Shown piece by piece: positions 8,448-19,913 of a stretch of DNA of 64,000 nucleotides; position 1 is the stretch's first letter, and every line of letters starts with the position of its first letter. The stretch is from the NCBI GenBank assembly GCA_947311845.1, contig CAMZMU010000049.1, positions 10,318,969 through 10,382,968 on the forward strand. Reading direction: 5' to 3'. A program made the translations under genes and the position numbers. This DNA is from Poa pratensis (Eukaryota > Streptophyta > Magnoliopsida > Poales > Poaceae). A model generated the notes under the pieces. That model worked only from the letters and a program-made list of their open reading frames with translations, made no database searches and had not been told where the DNA came from.

Positions 8448-9420
8448 TGTTCCGATCTGAAGGAGAAGCCGGTGGCATGGCAACACAGCATTGACAGTCG
8501 AGTCGGGCACGATGCGCCGACTTGTTGGTGTGGTGACGTTTGCAAGATGAAGCAGTCCAGCGATTGGGACGATAGAAGAGGAAGGAGGTTCTGGATGTGC
8601 CCGAACTATGCTTGCGAGAAGCCGAAGGCAACAAAAAACAAGTCGAAGCAAACAAAACGCAAGACAAAGCAAACAAATATTATTGAGCGTCCGCGGGTAA
8701 ATGTCTCCTCCGCCTCTCTTGTAAAGAATTTATCTTTATCTAGTTGCATGTTTTGACTCGCTATTACGTTTGCAGTCACCTCCGCCTATTTGCCAATACT
8801 ACCGGTGGATAGACTTTGAGCAAAGTGACCTCTACCGGTGGGAGGTAAAAACTATGACTGACAAGGCGTGGGAGCGATTCTGGGAGAAAGATCGTGAAGA
8901 GGAGCGGGCCAAGAAGGAGAATGAGCAAGCGAAAATTGAGGCACTAGAGGCTAAGAACGAAATGATGCTCCGCGATATGGAGAGGAGGGAGAAGACTGAG
9001 AAGGCACGTGTTGCAAGGGAGGCGTGGGAGGCGGAACGTGCAAGGGAGGGGCCGTTAGAGGACGGAAGGTACCATGAGGCGTGGGCGGCGTTTGACGGCG
9101 AACTTGGAAGGGAGGGGTCGGGAGGCCAAGGTGAAGGTGCTCGCCGTGCGCAAGGGATGTTGGATGCGAGAAGCCGTGCACAAGGGATGTTGGATGCCAA
9201 AAGGCGTGAGAGGGAAGCACAAGAGGAGTTGGATGCGAGAAGGCGTGAGAGGGCTCGCCGTGCACGAGAGGAGGCGGGAGGACAAGGTGAAGGTGTTGGC
9301 CTTGCACGAGAGGAGGCGGATGCGAGAAGGCGTGAGAGGGATCGCCGTGCACGAGAGGAGGAACGAGCGGAACCAGACCCAGCGAGGCGCAAGGGCAAGT
9401 ATCCACGTCTTACTCAGTAG
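8442..9420 (+). CDS. GRF-type zinc-finger coiled-coil protein (MULE cargo)
   Basis: Two exons, 8442-8696 and 8776-9420, joined by a 79-bp intron with GTAAAT donor and TTTGCAG acceptor; about 299 residues. Exon 1 has a GRF zinc finger: CWCGD...GRRFWMCPNYAC (about residues 28-58), a fold that binds single-stranded nucleic acid in other proteins. A Lys-rich linker follows. Exon 2 begins PPPICQYYRWID and continues as a long charged helix rich in Glu, Arg and Lys, with repeated ARRRERARRAREE and QGMLDA units, predicted coiled coil. Grass genomes hold many such GRF proteins near transposons. Being between the transposase and PMD genes, inside the TIRs, suggests an accessory role for the element; this is inference. 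No frame damage is seen. The TAG at 9418-9420 is the stop. Confidence 0.75.
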
Positions 9421-9656
9421 GGACAATGTAATGTCCTAGACTTTGTGTTTGTGTGAACCTTGTAATGTCGTGGGCATTTAATTTGCTGGAACCTTGTAAT
9501 GTCATGCACATTTAGTGTGTTCTATGTTCTTGTGATCTTGATGAGTTAGTTGTGAACCTTGTAATTTGATGGATTTCGTTGAATCATGTAATATGGTGAA
9601 CTCTTAGTGAATTTGATGAATTTGATGGATTTCTGGAACTGTAGTTTGAAGTGCAG

Positions 9657-9818
9657 GAAAAACTGACGAAACTGTGTCGCGCGTTGACGGAAACCTGACG
9701 AAACTCGACGGAAACTGAACCCGTAACCGCGGCAGAAAAACTGACGAAACTGTGTCGCGCGTTGACGGAAACCTGACGAAACTCGACGGAAACTGAACCC
9801 GTAACCGCGGCAGAAAAA
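9657..9818. repeat. Two 78-bp tandem repeats
   Basis: A unit starting AAAACTGACGAAACTGTG occurs twice with a 78-bp period in the 3' flank of the GRF gene. It is built from smaller GACGAAAC/GACGGAAAC motifs. Confidence 0.85.
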
Positions 9819-9856
9819 CTGTGCCACGGCAGAAAAACAAGCGCTCAACTCCCTGC

Positions 9857-10320
9857 TCTCTGTCTATTTGCCGCGCCGGAGCTCACGGCGCCACACATCA
9901 TTGTGTCGCGCCCCAGCCAAGGGCGCCGCACATGTGCAACGCCGGAGCGGCCGGCGCCACATCTGCAACCACAGCTCCCCGAGCGCCGGCGCGGTACGCG
10001 CGCAAAATGTCGTGCTCTCTGTCTATTTGCCGCGCCGCCGGCTCCGGCGCCACACCTCTATGTGTCGCGCCCCAGGCAAGGGCGCCGCACATGTGCAACG
10101 CCGGAGGGGCCGGCGCCACATGTGCAACCACAGCTCCCCGAGCGCCGGCGCGGTACGCGCGCAAAATGTCGTGCTCTCTGTCTATTTGCCGCGCCGCCGG
10201 CTCCGGTGCCACACCTCTATGTGTCACGCCCCAGCCCAGGGCGCTGCACATGTGCAACGCCGCAGGCGCCGGCGCCACACCGTCATCTGCAACTCCCCCA
10301 TGTCCGGCGCCACACGGCAA
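9857..10320. repeat. 159-bp GC-rich tandem repeat, three copies
   Basis: The units start CTCTGTCTATTTGCCGCGCC near 9857, 10016 and 10175; the third diverges. Each contains GGCGCCACAC and GGGCGCCGCACATG motifs like those in the TIRs. The array lies between the convergent 3' ends of the GRF and PMD genes. Open frames across it are a by-product of its base composition. Confidence 0.85.
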
Positions 10321-10326
10321 AATAGC

Positions 10327-10596
10327 AGAATTAAGCACAAATTCACAGCAGTAGTTCACAGCAGGAATTCATAGCAGAATTAAGCAGTAATTCACAGCAG
10401 AATTAAGCACAAATTCACAGCAGTAGAATTAAGCACAAACATGACACAATATCTATCATGAGCATTAGAATTCACAGCAGAATTAAGCACAGATTCACGA
10501 CATGCTTACGACAAGTTTACGACAATGTTTACGACAAGTTTTACGACATGGTTTACGACATGGTTCACGACATGGTTCACGACATGTTTCACGACA
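10327..10596. repeat. Short degenerate tandem repeats
   Basis: About 10327-10495 consists of repeats of CACAGCAGAATTAAGCACAA. About 10498-10596 is a 12-bp repeat around TTTACGACATGG. It lies directly downstream of the PMD stop codon. Confidence 0.75.
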
Positions 10597-10599
10597 TGT

Positions 10600-13280
10600 C
10601 TAACCCCTTTTCCTTAGCCTCCTCGAAGGCTCAGTCGGCGCCGGATCCGCGTTCTTCCTCCTACTCCTCAAAGGCTGAGTCGGCGCCGGATCCGCGTTCT
10701 TCCTCCTACTGTAAACTGGTAGCTTCTTCATCGGCGCCGGCTCCGCCACGTTATCTTCCGAGTCCTCTTCCTCCGACATGTGATCTTCCGAGTCGGAGTC
10801 CTCCGACACGTGCTGTTCCGCATCATCGGACTCGTGATCGTCGTCATCCTCATCCGCAGCAGGCCCCTTTTTCTTGTAGATGTAGTCGTCCGGTGAGAAA
10901 CGCCTGGCATCCTTCTTCTTGGATCTTAGGTGGAAGGATCGCTGGTATGCCTGCAGGGTCATGTCATCGTTCACATTATCATCAAAATTGCCCTAGAAAT
11001 GAAAGAATGTGAGCGGAATAATTAGTACATGGTTGAGGTTCAAGAAATCATTTTTGGGTTACCGGCATGTAACATATGCATACCTCAACCTCCTCATCAT
11101 TGGGCTCATGTGGGTTCGAACTAGAAGCATCACCACGGATAGGGGTTGAAGGGGACCTCGAGCGGGTCGGCATAGCATCATCGCCGCGACAACCAAGCAA
11201 ATGCGCTAAAGTGCGCAACCGAGTTGCGGAACGCTATCACGGCAAGAAATCAATATCTTAGTACAAATGAACAACATATTATGCACGAAGCGGAGATGGT
11301 CTAACTTACGTTCACAAAGTCCCTAACGGCAGCATCACCCTTCTTGCCACGAGGTAACATGGCTGCCTCCTCGGCTGCTACCGCTTGGCGGTCGATCTCA
11401 TTGCGCTATGAAAACAAACATGTCAACAACTAAACTCTAATTATGATGAGATGAAATAAGTTGGGCAAAAATTACCATAAAGTTCATCACGGGAGCGAAA
11501 TCAGTTCGGTTGCCTTCTCTTAAGGCCTTGTTGTACCGGAGCTCAACAATAGCATCATCGTCCATGTCCTCCAAGAGCTCCTCATAAGCCGGGGGGCATA
11601 TACGGACACGGGTACGTGCAAGGTACCAACCAAGATATGTGTCGAATGCCTCTTGACGGTACTTGGGGCGATCCCGCATATACACCTTCCGGTCCGTTGC
11701 CTCTTTCACCTCGGCATTGAATGTACTGATGTAATCCTTATGATGCTTATCCCATTTCGTGATCTTCCTCTGCCGGCGCCGGTCCAATCTACATGGTCAA
11801 CAAATGAAACATTAGTAACTACACTAATACATAAATGAAACATTGGGTAAGACAAAATTTGGAGCCTCACTCGTGCAACGAAAACATCGTGTTTATCCAC
11901 TTCGGCGGTGTAGTTTGAAACAACCCAAATTGGCTCATCACACGATGTGGTAGGTGGAACTCGACGGCATACAAGCATATCAATGGACACTGCATCATCC
12001 AAAGATATTCTTCCTCGAAACACTTCGGGTTTAGAGGGAATTCCGGATTCCAACCAAATCTCTCCCCGACACCATAAATCTGCCATGTCACCTATATCAT
12101 AGTACTCATTTCAGCATGTACAGTTGGGATTTAAGATAGATAGTGATTGAACGAAAGCATTCTAATTATTACCTGCTGGGGGGTCAGCGAGTCGAACTCG
12201 TTGATGTACCGCAAGTACTCCTTTTGCGGGTCGCCGGTGAACTCCGCAACCCTGTCCCACTTGTACGCCCATGTAGCCTCCCGAAGCCTCTGGGGATGGT
12301 CAGGGACGGTCCAAGGCTTCCATGGCAAAAGCTTCGGCCGTCCAACTGAGAAGTGCTCCCACATCCAAACCGAAAGTAGGATCACTGGACCACCGATACC
12401 GGCCTCACCGACGAACCGACGACACGATTCATCCAACTGCACATATAGGTATACATGTTAGAATTTCATAAGTGTTGCACACACAAGAAACAAAGCAAGA
12501 TAAATATTTACCTGCCGGTACAAGTAAGCAAGCGCAGCCGTACCCCAGCTTTGCTTCTTCTCCCAGCGTGTTAACGCCTTCAGCCACATCCAAGGAGCGG
12601 TCCGCCCACTACTGTCAGCAAACAAAGTCCTCGTGATCACGTACCACACGTATGCGCGTGCATGATTCTGAATCACCACTTTATCAGCCCCTTCAGGACA
12701 CTTAGCAAATTTTCCCCGGATCCAAACAAATGAGGCGCCGGCGGAGAGTCTATCCTTACTAGAGTCTTCCTTCTCTGGAGGAGCCGCACCAATAAGGCTG
12801 AACATCTGCTCGCGCCACCCATCAGATGCGGTGCTAAAACACACAGGTTTCCCCGTGATGGGGAGTGCCAGGATCATCGACACGTCCTGAAGAGTCACCG
12901 TCATCTCCCCGGTGGGGAGGTGAAAGCTGTGTGTCTCCGGCCTCCAACGGTCAACAAGAGCAGTGATGGCCGAAGGATTGAAATTTGGCGTGGACCGAGA
13001 CACGAGCTGGATGAAGGGAAGGAGTCCAAGCTTCTCGATGTACTCGGTGTACCTCTCGTCGTACGGCATGCCCTTGTCACCGGTTTGCAAGGAGGCCTCG
13101 TGAGACCGAAGACGAAGGGGGGCAAGTACCTAAAAAAATAATTACAAGTTACAACAATGTCCATGCCGAATAGAAATATGAACTAACATCTAAAATATGC
13201 AAAACATTACAAATTACCTTTCCCTCCGCAATCTTTCTCGCACGGTGCGGCTTATCATATTGTTCTTCGATAAGTTCCAT
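10600..13280 (-). CDS. Plant mobile domain (PMD, MAIL1/MAIN-like) protein, MULE cargo
   Basis: Eight exons on the minus strand: 13280-13218, 13129-12512, 12436-12173, 12091-11871, 11788-11476, 11405-11310, 11233-11084 and 10992-10600. All introns are GT-AG, all frames are open, and the product is about 705 residues. It has the PMD (aminotransferase-like) fold: DRWRPETHSFHLPTGEMTVT near residue 81, LQDVSMILALPITG, WMWLKALTRW, and later CPLICLYAVEFHLPHRVMSQ. The C-terminus has an acidic Ser/Asp/Glu stretch and a basic RSRRKNADPAPT repeat tail, likely nuclear. In Arabidopsis the PMD proteins MAIN and MAIL1 affect silencing of transposons and genome stability. PMD genes are also known inside plant transposons. 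A probable 5'UTR exon ends at a GGTAAG donor near 13852, close to the right TIR, so the TIR probably drives it. It is convergent to the GRF gene. A role in countering silencing or aiding transposition is inference. Confidence 0.82.
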
Positions 13281-14000
13281 CCTACATATTTTAAAAAACT
13301 ACCACTAGTAAGAGATAGAAAGATAGAAATTTCATTTCAACATCATATATATTTGAAAAAAAATACCACATCCACACATACACACATATAAAAACTATAT
13401 AGACAGTGGGTAATCACTATTGCATCCACAAACACATCTCACATCCACAAATACACCTCACATACCGAATTAATCAAAAATGTACATCAACATTCTAACC
13501 TCGGGTTGCAAAAAAGGGATCAAAAAAATATAGCATCCGTCCCTACTAAGCAACACATCAACAAATGCTAGGGGATCAACAAAAATAGCATCACACCATA
13601 CTAATTTTGAAATGTAGGATGAACTAAGATTTCACCTAGGGTTGCAAAAACGGGTCAAATATGAAAAATCAACCCTCCACATGATTACCAACTACTACAA
13701 GTGCCATACAAATGCTAAGGACCACAAAAAACAAGCCTCATGCCATGCTAATTTGGAAATCTAGGATGAACTAAGATTTCACCTAGGGTTCCAAAATGGG
13801 GACAAATAAGAGAGGTTTCTTGGATGAAACTGAGGGGAATGGATGAGCTTACCGTGAGTACCGACGGGGAGAAGAAATCCCTTCAGATGGGGCCGGATTT
13901 GGAGAGGATTTGGGAGGGGGAGATGCGAAACCGCCGCCGCCGCCTCCTTTGTTCTTCGTTTTCTGTTCAGTGGAGTGAGGGAACGAGTGGGCTAGGGCGC
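13281..14000. other. PMD leader, leader intron and diverged direct repeats
   Basis: AT-rich sequence upstream of the PMD ATG. Two diverged copies of a unit of about 100 bp (around 13564-13660 and 13709-13806) share GATGAACTAAGATTTCACC. A GC-rich stretch (13850-13995) on the minus strand looks like a 5'UTR exon with donor near 13852. Confidence 0.5.
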
Positions 14001-14275
14001 GGCTCGGGCATATTTTTATTTCGTTGTGTCGCGCCCCCGGCCCCGGCGCCACACATGGAGGTGTGGCGCCCCAGCGGCCGGCGCTACTTAACCAGGGCTG
14101 GGGCCCGCCTTGCCACGCTGGCAGTGGTGTGGCACCCCAGGCTGGGGCGCGGTGGTTACATGTGTGGCGCCCCCGATACGGGAGCCACACAAAAGGGTTA
14201 GATTTCGAAATTTTTTGAAAAAAGGGTTATTTTTGGATGAAGTTTGGGCAAAAGGTTATTTTTGTCAAATTTCAC
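14001..14275. repeat. Right TIR of the composite MULE
   Basis: 275 bp ending GTCAAATTTCAC. Near-identical inverted copy at 879-1153. Contains several GGCGCC-centred palindromes. It is followed by the 9-bp TTTTCTTGG footprint. Confidence 0.88.
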
Positions 14276-14284
14276 TTTTCTTGG
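14276..14284. repeat. 9-bp target-site footprint, right side
   Basis: TTTTCTTGG, matching the inverted footprint at 4224-4232. Confidence 0.75.
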
Positions 14285-15226
14285 CGACTACAGCCGTTGG
14301 AGCTTGATGGAAGGTTCCGGAACTTCAGACAAACACGATATTTGTTTGTCTGAACGGCTGCGAATTGTCATCGAACTAATTTTGGAGTTCAGGACCAAGT
14401 CTGGAATCGAACACCGGCAAGGGTCTGCTTGGCTAGTTGGTTATTTTAGGCATGTCATCATCATGCACAACGAACCGATGGGATTTTGGCTATTCTCTCG
14501 AAAATTTAGGTCAACGCCATAGTCGCGTAGTGAACCGGAAACCAGTCTTGTAAAACATGCACTTGACGATGTGGCGAGTCAGGCAAAGACGTTCTCCACG
14601 CTGACGTATACCCATATTTGACTAATATCGCTGCTGTTGTCAGGGAAAACGCCAAATTCATCGATGTCGGGCCACCAACCTGTACCAGCCCCAAACATAA
14701 AAGCCCACCGCTGCAAGGAACGGCGCACATACGAGGTCATCGGCTCAACATCGCGCCGAGAATAAATCCACCATGGTGAGGGAGAGGCCGAATCCACCTT
14801 GTTTGACGAAGCACTAACCTCACAAACTAATGCTACTAAACGAAGACAATACACTAAATCTATGGACCAAACAGGAGAGAAACAAGAGCTCACCTCTCTC
14901 CTCCAACCGCCGGAGGAGCAAACTGTGGCAGGTGGAGATCACCGACTTGTCGGCGTCCAAGGAAGGATACGAATTACCTCCTCTCTGGTGTCAAAGGGGA
15001 CAAATTCAAATCGTTAAAAAACACATGGGATTGAACTAGAAAAAAACTGCTTGATTACATGTGTTTGGGTCGACAGTGTGTTATTTCGATCTCCATTTCT
15101 GAATGTTGCTGAAATTTGTTTTTCCACATAGTGTTGCCTGATGCAATGCACGATGCCTAACTTTTAATGGATCCAACGCTTCATTTGTTTAGAAAGAAGT
15201 CATGTGTTCATTTGGAAAGTCATTTT
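14285..15226. other. Unassigned sequence right of the MULE
   Basis: An open minus-strand stretch around 14579-14830 contains RRDVEPMTSYVRRSLQRWAF and GWWPDIDEFGVFPDN. It has no family I recognise and might be a captured or decayed gene fragment. Otherwise I see no feature. Confidence 0.3.
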
Positions 15227-15590
15227 TACTCCCGAGTTTCAGTGATCTTGTCCTTTTAAAAAAATAAAAAAAAGTTTAAAAAAACTCATGCAGACTCTCA
15301 ATGATATATTATACAAACATGCAAAATCCCAATGCAAAATACAATACCTTTTGAGCTAGACAAAAAGGACAAATGTTGAAAATTTGAAACTACATATTTT
15401 CACTATACTCAGATCTGTACATTTGTCATTTTTGGGTAGCTCAAATCATAAAGTATTTTGCATTGATATTTTGCACGCTTGTAGAATATATCATTGAGAA
15501 TATGCATGATTTTTTTCACATTTTATTGAAACTTTTAAATATATTCTTTTATTTTTTGAAAGGGTGAGATCACTAGATCTCGGGAGCACC
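15227..15590. mobile_element. Foldback MITE, about 360 bp
   Basis: Long imperfect terminal inverted repeats of about 150 bp: the left arm starts CTCCCGAG near 15231 and the right arm ends CTCGGGAG near 15588. Both arms contain CTCAATGATATAT and TGCAAAAT stretches in mirror order. There is no coding capacity, and I could not identify a target duplication. Confidence 0.65.
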
Positions 15591-15636
15591 AAATCTCCAC
15601 TCTGTGTTCATCTTCATAAAATAATGTTGGAAGTTA

Positions 15637-15779
15637 CTCCCTCCATTTCGAAATTATAAGATGGTGTACCTTTCTCAAAATCGCATCTACATATGTTTTA
15701 ATGTGTGTTCACTTTTTCAGTCAGTATATGCTCCCTCATTTACATATTTAAAACCTCTTATCATTCCGGATGGAGATAG
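15637..15779. mobile_element. Degenerate Stowaway-like MITE
   Basis: Starts TACTCCCTCC (TA at 15635-15636) and ends GGATGGAGATAGTA, giving diverged Stowaway termini flanked by TA. The interior is AT-rich and about 143 bp long. Confidence 0.55.
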
Positions 15780-17314
15780 TACAAGACACATAGTCCACGC
15801 TAGACAACTCCAGAGAGGGACAGCCCTCAGGACACATAATAAAAAACACCCATGTAAAAAAAATTACAAATAGGTCCTTAAAACTGTCAACGAATAAATA
15901 TCACCCTAGGTACAAAAAAATGATTAACAACTCGTTTAGACGTTTTTGTTGCACGAAACATCGGAATGATTTTACCATAGACTCAAGGCAATGTCAGAGA
16001 CGAATTCCAACGACAGTTCGACACAACGAAGCTATAGGATAGCCAATGAACATGGGATCAGGTCCATTGTCAGTCGTCGTCCTCATAGGATCAACTGGCT
16101 ATTCTCCGCCGTCCATCTGACCCACCGTAAACGTATTAACAAGTTGTCACCGTCACTCGGCAGATAGGGAGTAGTAGAAACACTTTGATTTTGGTTCCCG
16201 CGCAGACAACATTTAAAGACAGTAATTGCATCACATTCAGTAGTGGATCGTTTGATGATGGCGGTGTTCATTCACATGGCGCGTTGAGTCCTATGTTGCC
16301 TTCTTCCATGTAAATTTTCATCGCATTGAGTAGTTGTATCAGTTTTATGAACCACTGAAACAACTCTACGCACACCAAACATTTGTTTTACATAGAAAAT
16401 AAAATTAGAAAAACTTATGCTATAAAAGCATATTTTTTTGTAAGATAATAAAGAACAGGTGATAGAAGTTAGTTGCTATAATGTATAGAAACAAGCAAGT
16501 AAAAAATAATGAGTATGAAATAGGGTGATAGGTGTGGGGAATTGTCCATATGCAACTAGTCAAGTTACTATACCGCTTATTCTCACTGCAATTTATATGG
16601 GGGGGGACTAACATGCGTGCAAAATATATTGATTACATATACTTATGATTGAAATCCCTATCAATCAATTCACAAATAGCAGAAGATTTACTAAGATAAA
16701 CCCGAAGATAGCATTAAGATATAATGTTCCCCTTCATTCCCATATGTTTCAATCCCTATAGTCAGGAAACGTATTATGTCACTCCCAATTTTAATGTATA
16801 GTTTTATCCATATACTACTAACTATATGGTGTGGCCCACACACCCTATAATATAATGGCCACCAAAAAAACAGAAATATTTTCATGAAGAAGGAATCAAA
16901 ATAATCCTTTTTCATCATTTTTTGGAAACCAACAAAATCCATAGATTGCCCTCTGATTGGCTCACCCAAATATGTACACATCCTTCTCTTCTAACACACC
17001 TGCAATTCATTATAGCACCTATCATGTAAAAAACAATACTAGATCATGATGGCGCGCGTTGTCATGCCCATCTATTTGACGATAAATTGGTTGGAATACA
17101 TAGTTAAGAGGCAAAAATCTTGAAAAATAAATTTACATAAACTGTCATAATATATATTTATATAAATATTTATTAGTGATGGAAGAGGTAAAGTTTACCT
17201 CCTTTTACATAATCTTAGAAATTACAAGGAAAGCATGTCTGAAAAAATACATGGAAACTACTGATAAGTCATCGATGTCCTTAGCTTTAGTGCTGCAGGA
17301 AATCCATCTAAACA
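15780..17314. other. AT-rich sequence without recognised features
   Basis: No gene, RNA or element boundary that I can support. The open frames are short and lack family motifs. Confidence 0.4.
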
Positions 17315-19910
17315 CACTAGTACAGAACGACACATCGGAAACGGACTAAAAAGCCCATCAGAAACGGAGAAACGGTTCGTTTCCCGTCCCAGATACTGAT
17401 GTGAACGGCTCATCGGCAACGGAGGCAAATCTCTGTTTCCAATAAATTGCAAACGGTTGTTTTATTTAACCGTTTCCGATGTGATGATTAAATATTAAAA
17501 AAAATAGCCGGCTACGAGCCGAGCCGGCTCATAGCAGCAATTAATGCGTATAGCCGGCTCACAGCTGGACTGCAGCAGCAATCAATACAGCCGGCTCAGA
17601 AAAGCAATCTGACCGGTGGTTCATTTCAGAATATAATAAGGAACATCCAATTACACATAGGAACGGGTAAAATGCATAAAAGGTATATACACAGAAAAGG
17701 TAAAAACTGAATATAGAACACAACTACCGTCTAACAGCAATCCACCCAAGTTGCACTTGCACCCGTAGTATAAACTGCAACGGAAAAGGCCGACTTCTTG
17801 CATCCGACAGCTTATCTGGTTCGGAGAAGGCAGCGTTGCTGCAGCTGCAGCGCGATGAACTTTGACACTATAAATGGTGAGCCGTGTGCAGAGTTGATGT
17901 GCTCCTTCACACAGGTAAGCATCATGGCCATGTTGTTCAAAGGAGCAAAGTTCAGCACTTACATATCGCTCTTGCAGCTGTCAAATGGAATTAATCAATT
18001 AAGAATCATAATATGTTCCAAATTTAACTATAGTAATATTCTAGTAGCAAAACAGGAAAAGAACAACAACGATGATGACAGTTGTCTCAAGAGTTCTCAA
18101 GGGTATGTACTAGTTCAAGAGTATGTATCACAAATTTACTTACTAAGCATTTAGTTACCAGCTAGCTTCTAACTGAAGTTCAAATAAACCATACGCAGGA
18201 AATTATAAGATATCTTCTCAAAGCGTATGTATCACAAATTTAGTTACTAGGCATTTAGGAAAAGAGAGGAACAACTCACAAGGTTATAAATGTACATAAG
18301 TGCTAACACTCTGATTTCAGAACGCGACTTATGTATCTACATTCAAGTACAGTAAAATAACAACATCACGGGTGGCCAAAGCACTAGCTGACCAGACATT
18401 TAAGAACGATATCCACTGTACTAAAATCAAATAGTTGCAATTAAGGGTTGATGTTTACTCTATCAGAATAGGTAAGGCAACAAATCTGAACCTTCTAGAT
18501 GTTGTTCAAACTGAAATTGCATCAAGCTGACAGAAAAGTCAGGAGTTTATCAGGTCGTTCAAACTGAGGAGAATAAATCCGACATAGAATGTGACAAACC
18601 AAGTCTTGTGCTGCTGCTTGCGGTTCTGCTAGACCTGCAAACTTATACGATCAAACTGATATTATTTATGAGTTAAATCTATAAGAACAAAGCTGTCTTT
18701 AGACCTGCAAACTGATACGATCAAAGTTATAAACAAGAATTTTGCAAGGTTTGTCTACACTAATTTTGCTAGTTAAGTTTATTTATTTTGGCTTGCTGCA
18801 ATCTAAAGAGCATCACAAAACAATTCGAAATTGGATCAGAAGTTCAGAGCTTGCAAGATTAGTGAATAAATCCTGCTTATCCTTGTATAAACAAGAGCAA
18901 ATTATCTGCACATGTATCACCCAAGCTACCACAAGATATCTAGCACTAGCTAGCAGCCGCCCAAACAAGCATCTATTAAATCAAGTATACCGAAACTACT
19001 TGCAGCAGTTGCAATTCTTCTCCCCACAAAAACGGAAAAACCTACAACTGGATGTACAAGTAGATACGAATCAAGGTGAGATATTCTCGGCAGGCAGTAG
19101 CTTGTATGGCGCTGACATGAAGGAAACAATGCAGATCAAGTAATTTGGTCTCACCTGCAGCACACGAGCCGAGTTGAGAATGGCCGGTGGGAGGAGCAGC
19201 GGGATACAGGTCAGGGAGGTGGCCGGTGAAGACGGACGGCAGCAGCACGCTGGGCTTGAGGTCCGGCCGCGTCCAAGGCCTGTCCGCCGGGGTGGACCAC
19301 CACCTACGCCGCAAACCCTAGGTCATGGGCGCGCCGTGGTCCAGCCAGCTCAACGGAACGCGCATCACTGCACACGGGCGAGCCATCCAGCCGCGACGCC
19401 GTTGCTGCTGGGCAGCGGGGCATCTCTCTCCAGCAAGGCTGATGCGCGGCCGTCGATCTGGTGCTCACCGGCGTCGATCCGCATCAGGTCGTCCCTGTCG
19501 GCGTCGGAGGAGAGCTGCAACTGGCGGAGGGGAGGAGTAGTTGACGGAGGGGAAGGCGGCGCGGAGGGGAGAAGGGGACGGTGGTGGGGAGAAGTGGATC
19601 GAGGCCAGATGCGGGAAGAGAAGGCGAGCGTGCGGGCGAGAGAGGATAAGGAGAGAGAATTAGGGGCTGCGCTGCGGGGATAGGGTTTGGGTATTTATAT
19701 GAACAAAATTAATTTGCACACGGAGCTTAAATTCCACCGTTGCCAATATATCGGAAACAGTTTAAAAAAATTGTCCGTTGCCGATGTGTCGCGAATTCTG
19801 TACTGGATAGCCGCGGAATTTTTTTAACCGTTGCCTTCGTGAGCGCGGACTGTTGTCTGTTTTCTGCCGTTTCCATAGAGGGGTATCCTTTGTATCGTTC
19901 TGTACTAGTG
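17315..19910. mobile_element. CACTA element 1, non-autonomous
   Basis: Begins CACTAGTACAGAACGACACA and ends GTATCGTTCTGTACTAGTG. A 3-bp target duplication ACA lies at 17312-17314 and 19911-19913. Subterminal regions carry repeated motifs CATCGGAAACGG, CATCGGCAACGG and inverted CCGTTGCCGATGTG, the usual CACTA transposase-binding arrangement. No transposase domain is found. The right part (about 19150-19700) is GC-rich. On the minus strand it has a TATATAAATACCC-like box near 19690-19702 and a leader-like sequence leading to a short ATG-starting exon with a GGTGAGC donor near 19475. This may be a captured promoter plus first exon. Confidence 0.88.
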
Positions 19911-19913
19911 ACA

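Larger units (their letters stand above)
879..14275. mobile_element. Composite palindromic Mutator-like element (MULE) with PMD and GRF cargo
   Basis: Bounded by 275-bp near-identical inverted ends (879-1153 and 14001-14275, both starting GTGAAATTTGAC inward). It is made of two related elements in opposite orientation. Copy A (879-4223, read on minus) has both TIRs and a truncated transposase gene. Copy B (4241-14275, read on plus) has transposase, GRF gene, PMD gene (minus) and right TIR. The 9 bp after the right end (TTTTCTTGG, 14276-14284) is the exact reverse complement of the 9 bp after copy A's end at the centre (4224-4232). A 9-bp target duplication is typical of MULEs. The outermost left flank (870-878) does not match it, so the structure was rearranged after insertion. 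Confidence 0.85.

Noticed and set aside
9821..10374. Long Arg/Pro/Ala-rich frames across the 159-bp repeats
   Set aside because: Three overlapping plus-strand frames and one minus-strand frame are all open because the repeat is GC-rich; no splice or start support.
11706..12086. Alternative frame overlapping PMD exon 4
   Set aside because: The other frame (12091-11871) carries the conserved CPLICLYAVEFHLPHRVMSQ segment and joins in phase with exons 3 and 5.
14506..14893. Minus-strand frame with RRSLQRWAF and GWWPDIDEFGVFP
   Set aside because: No family recognised, no clear start or splice context; kept only as unassigned sequence.
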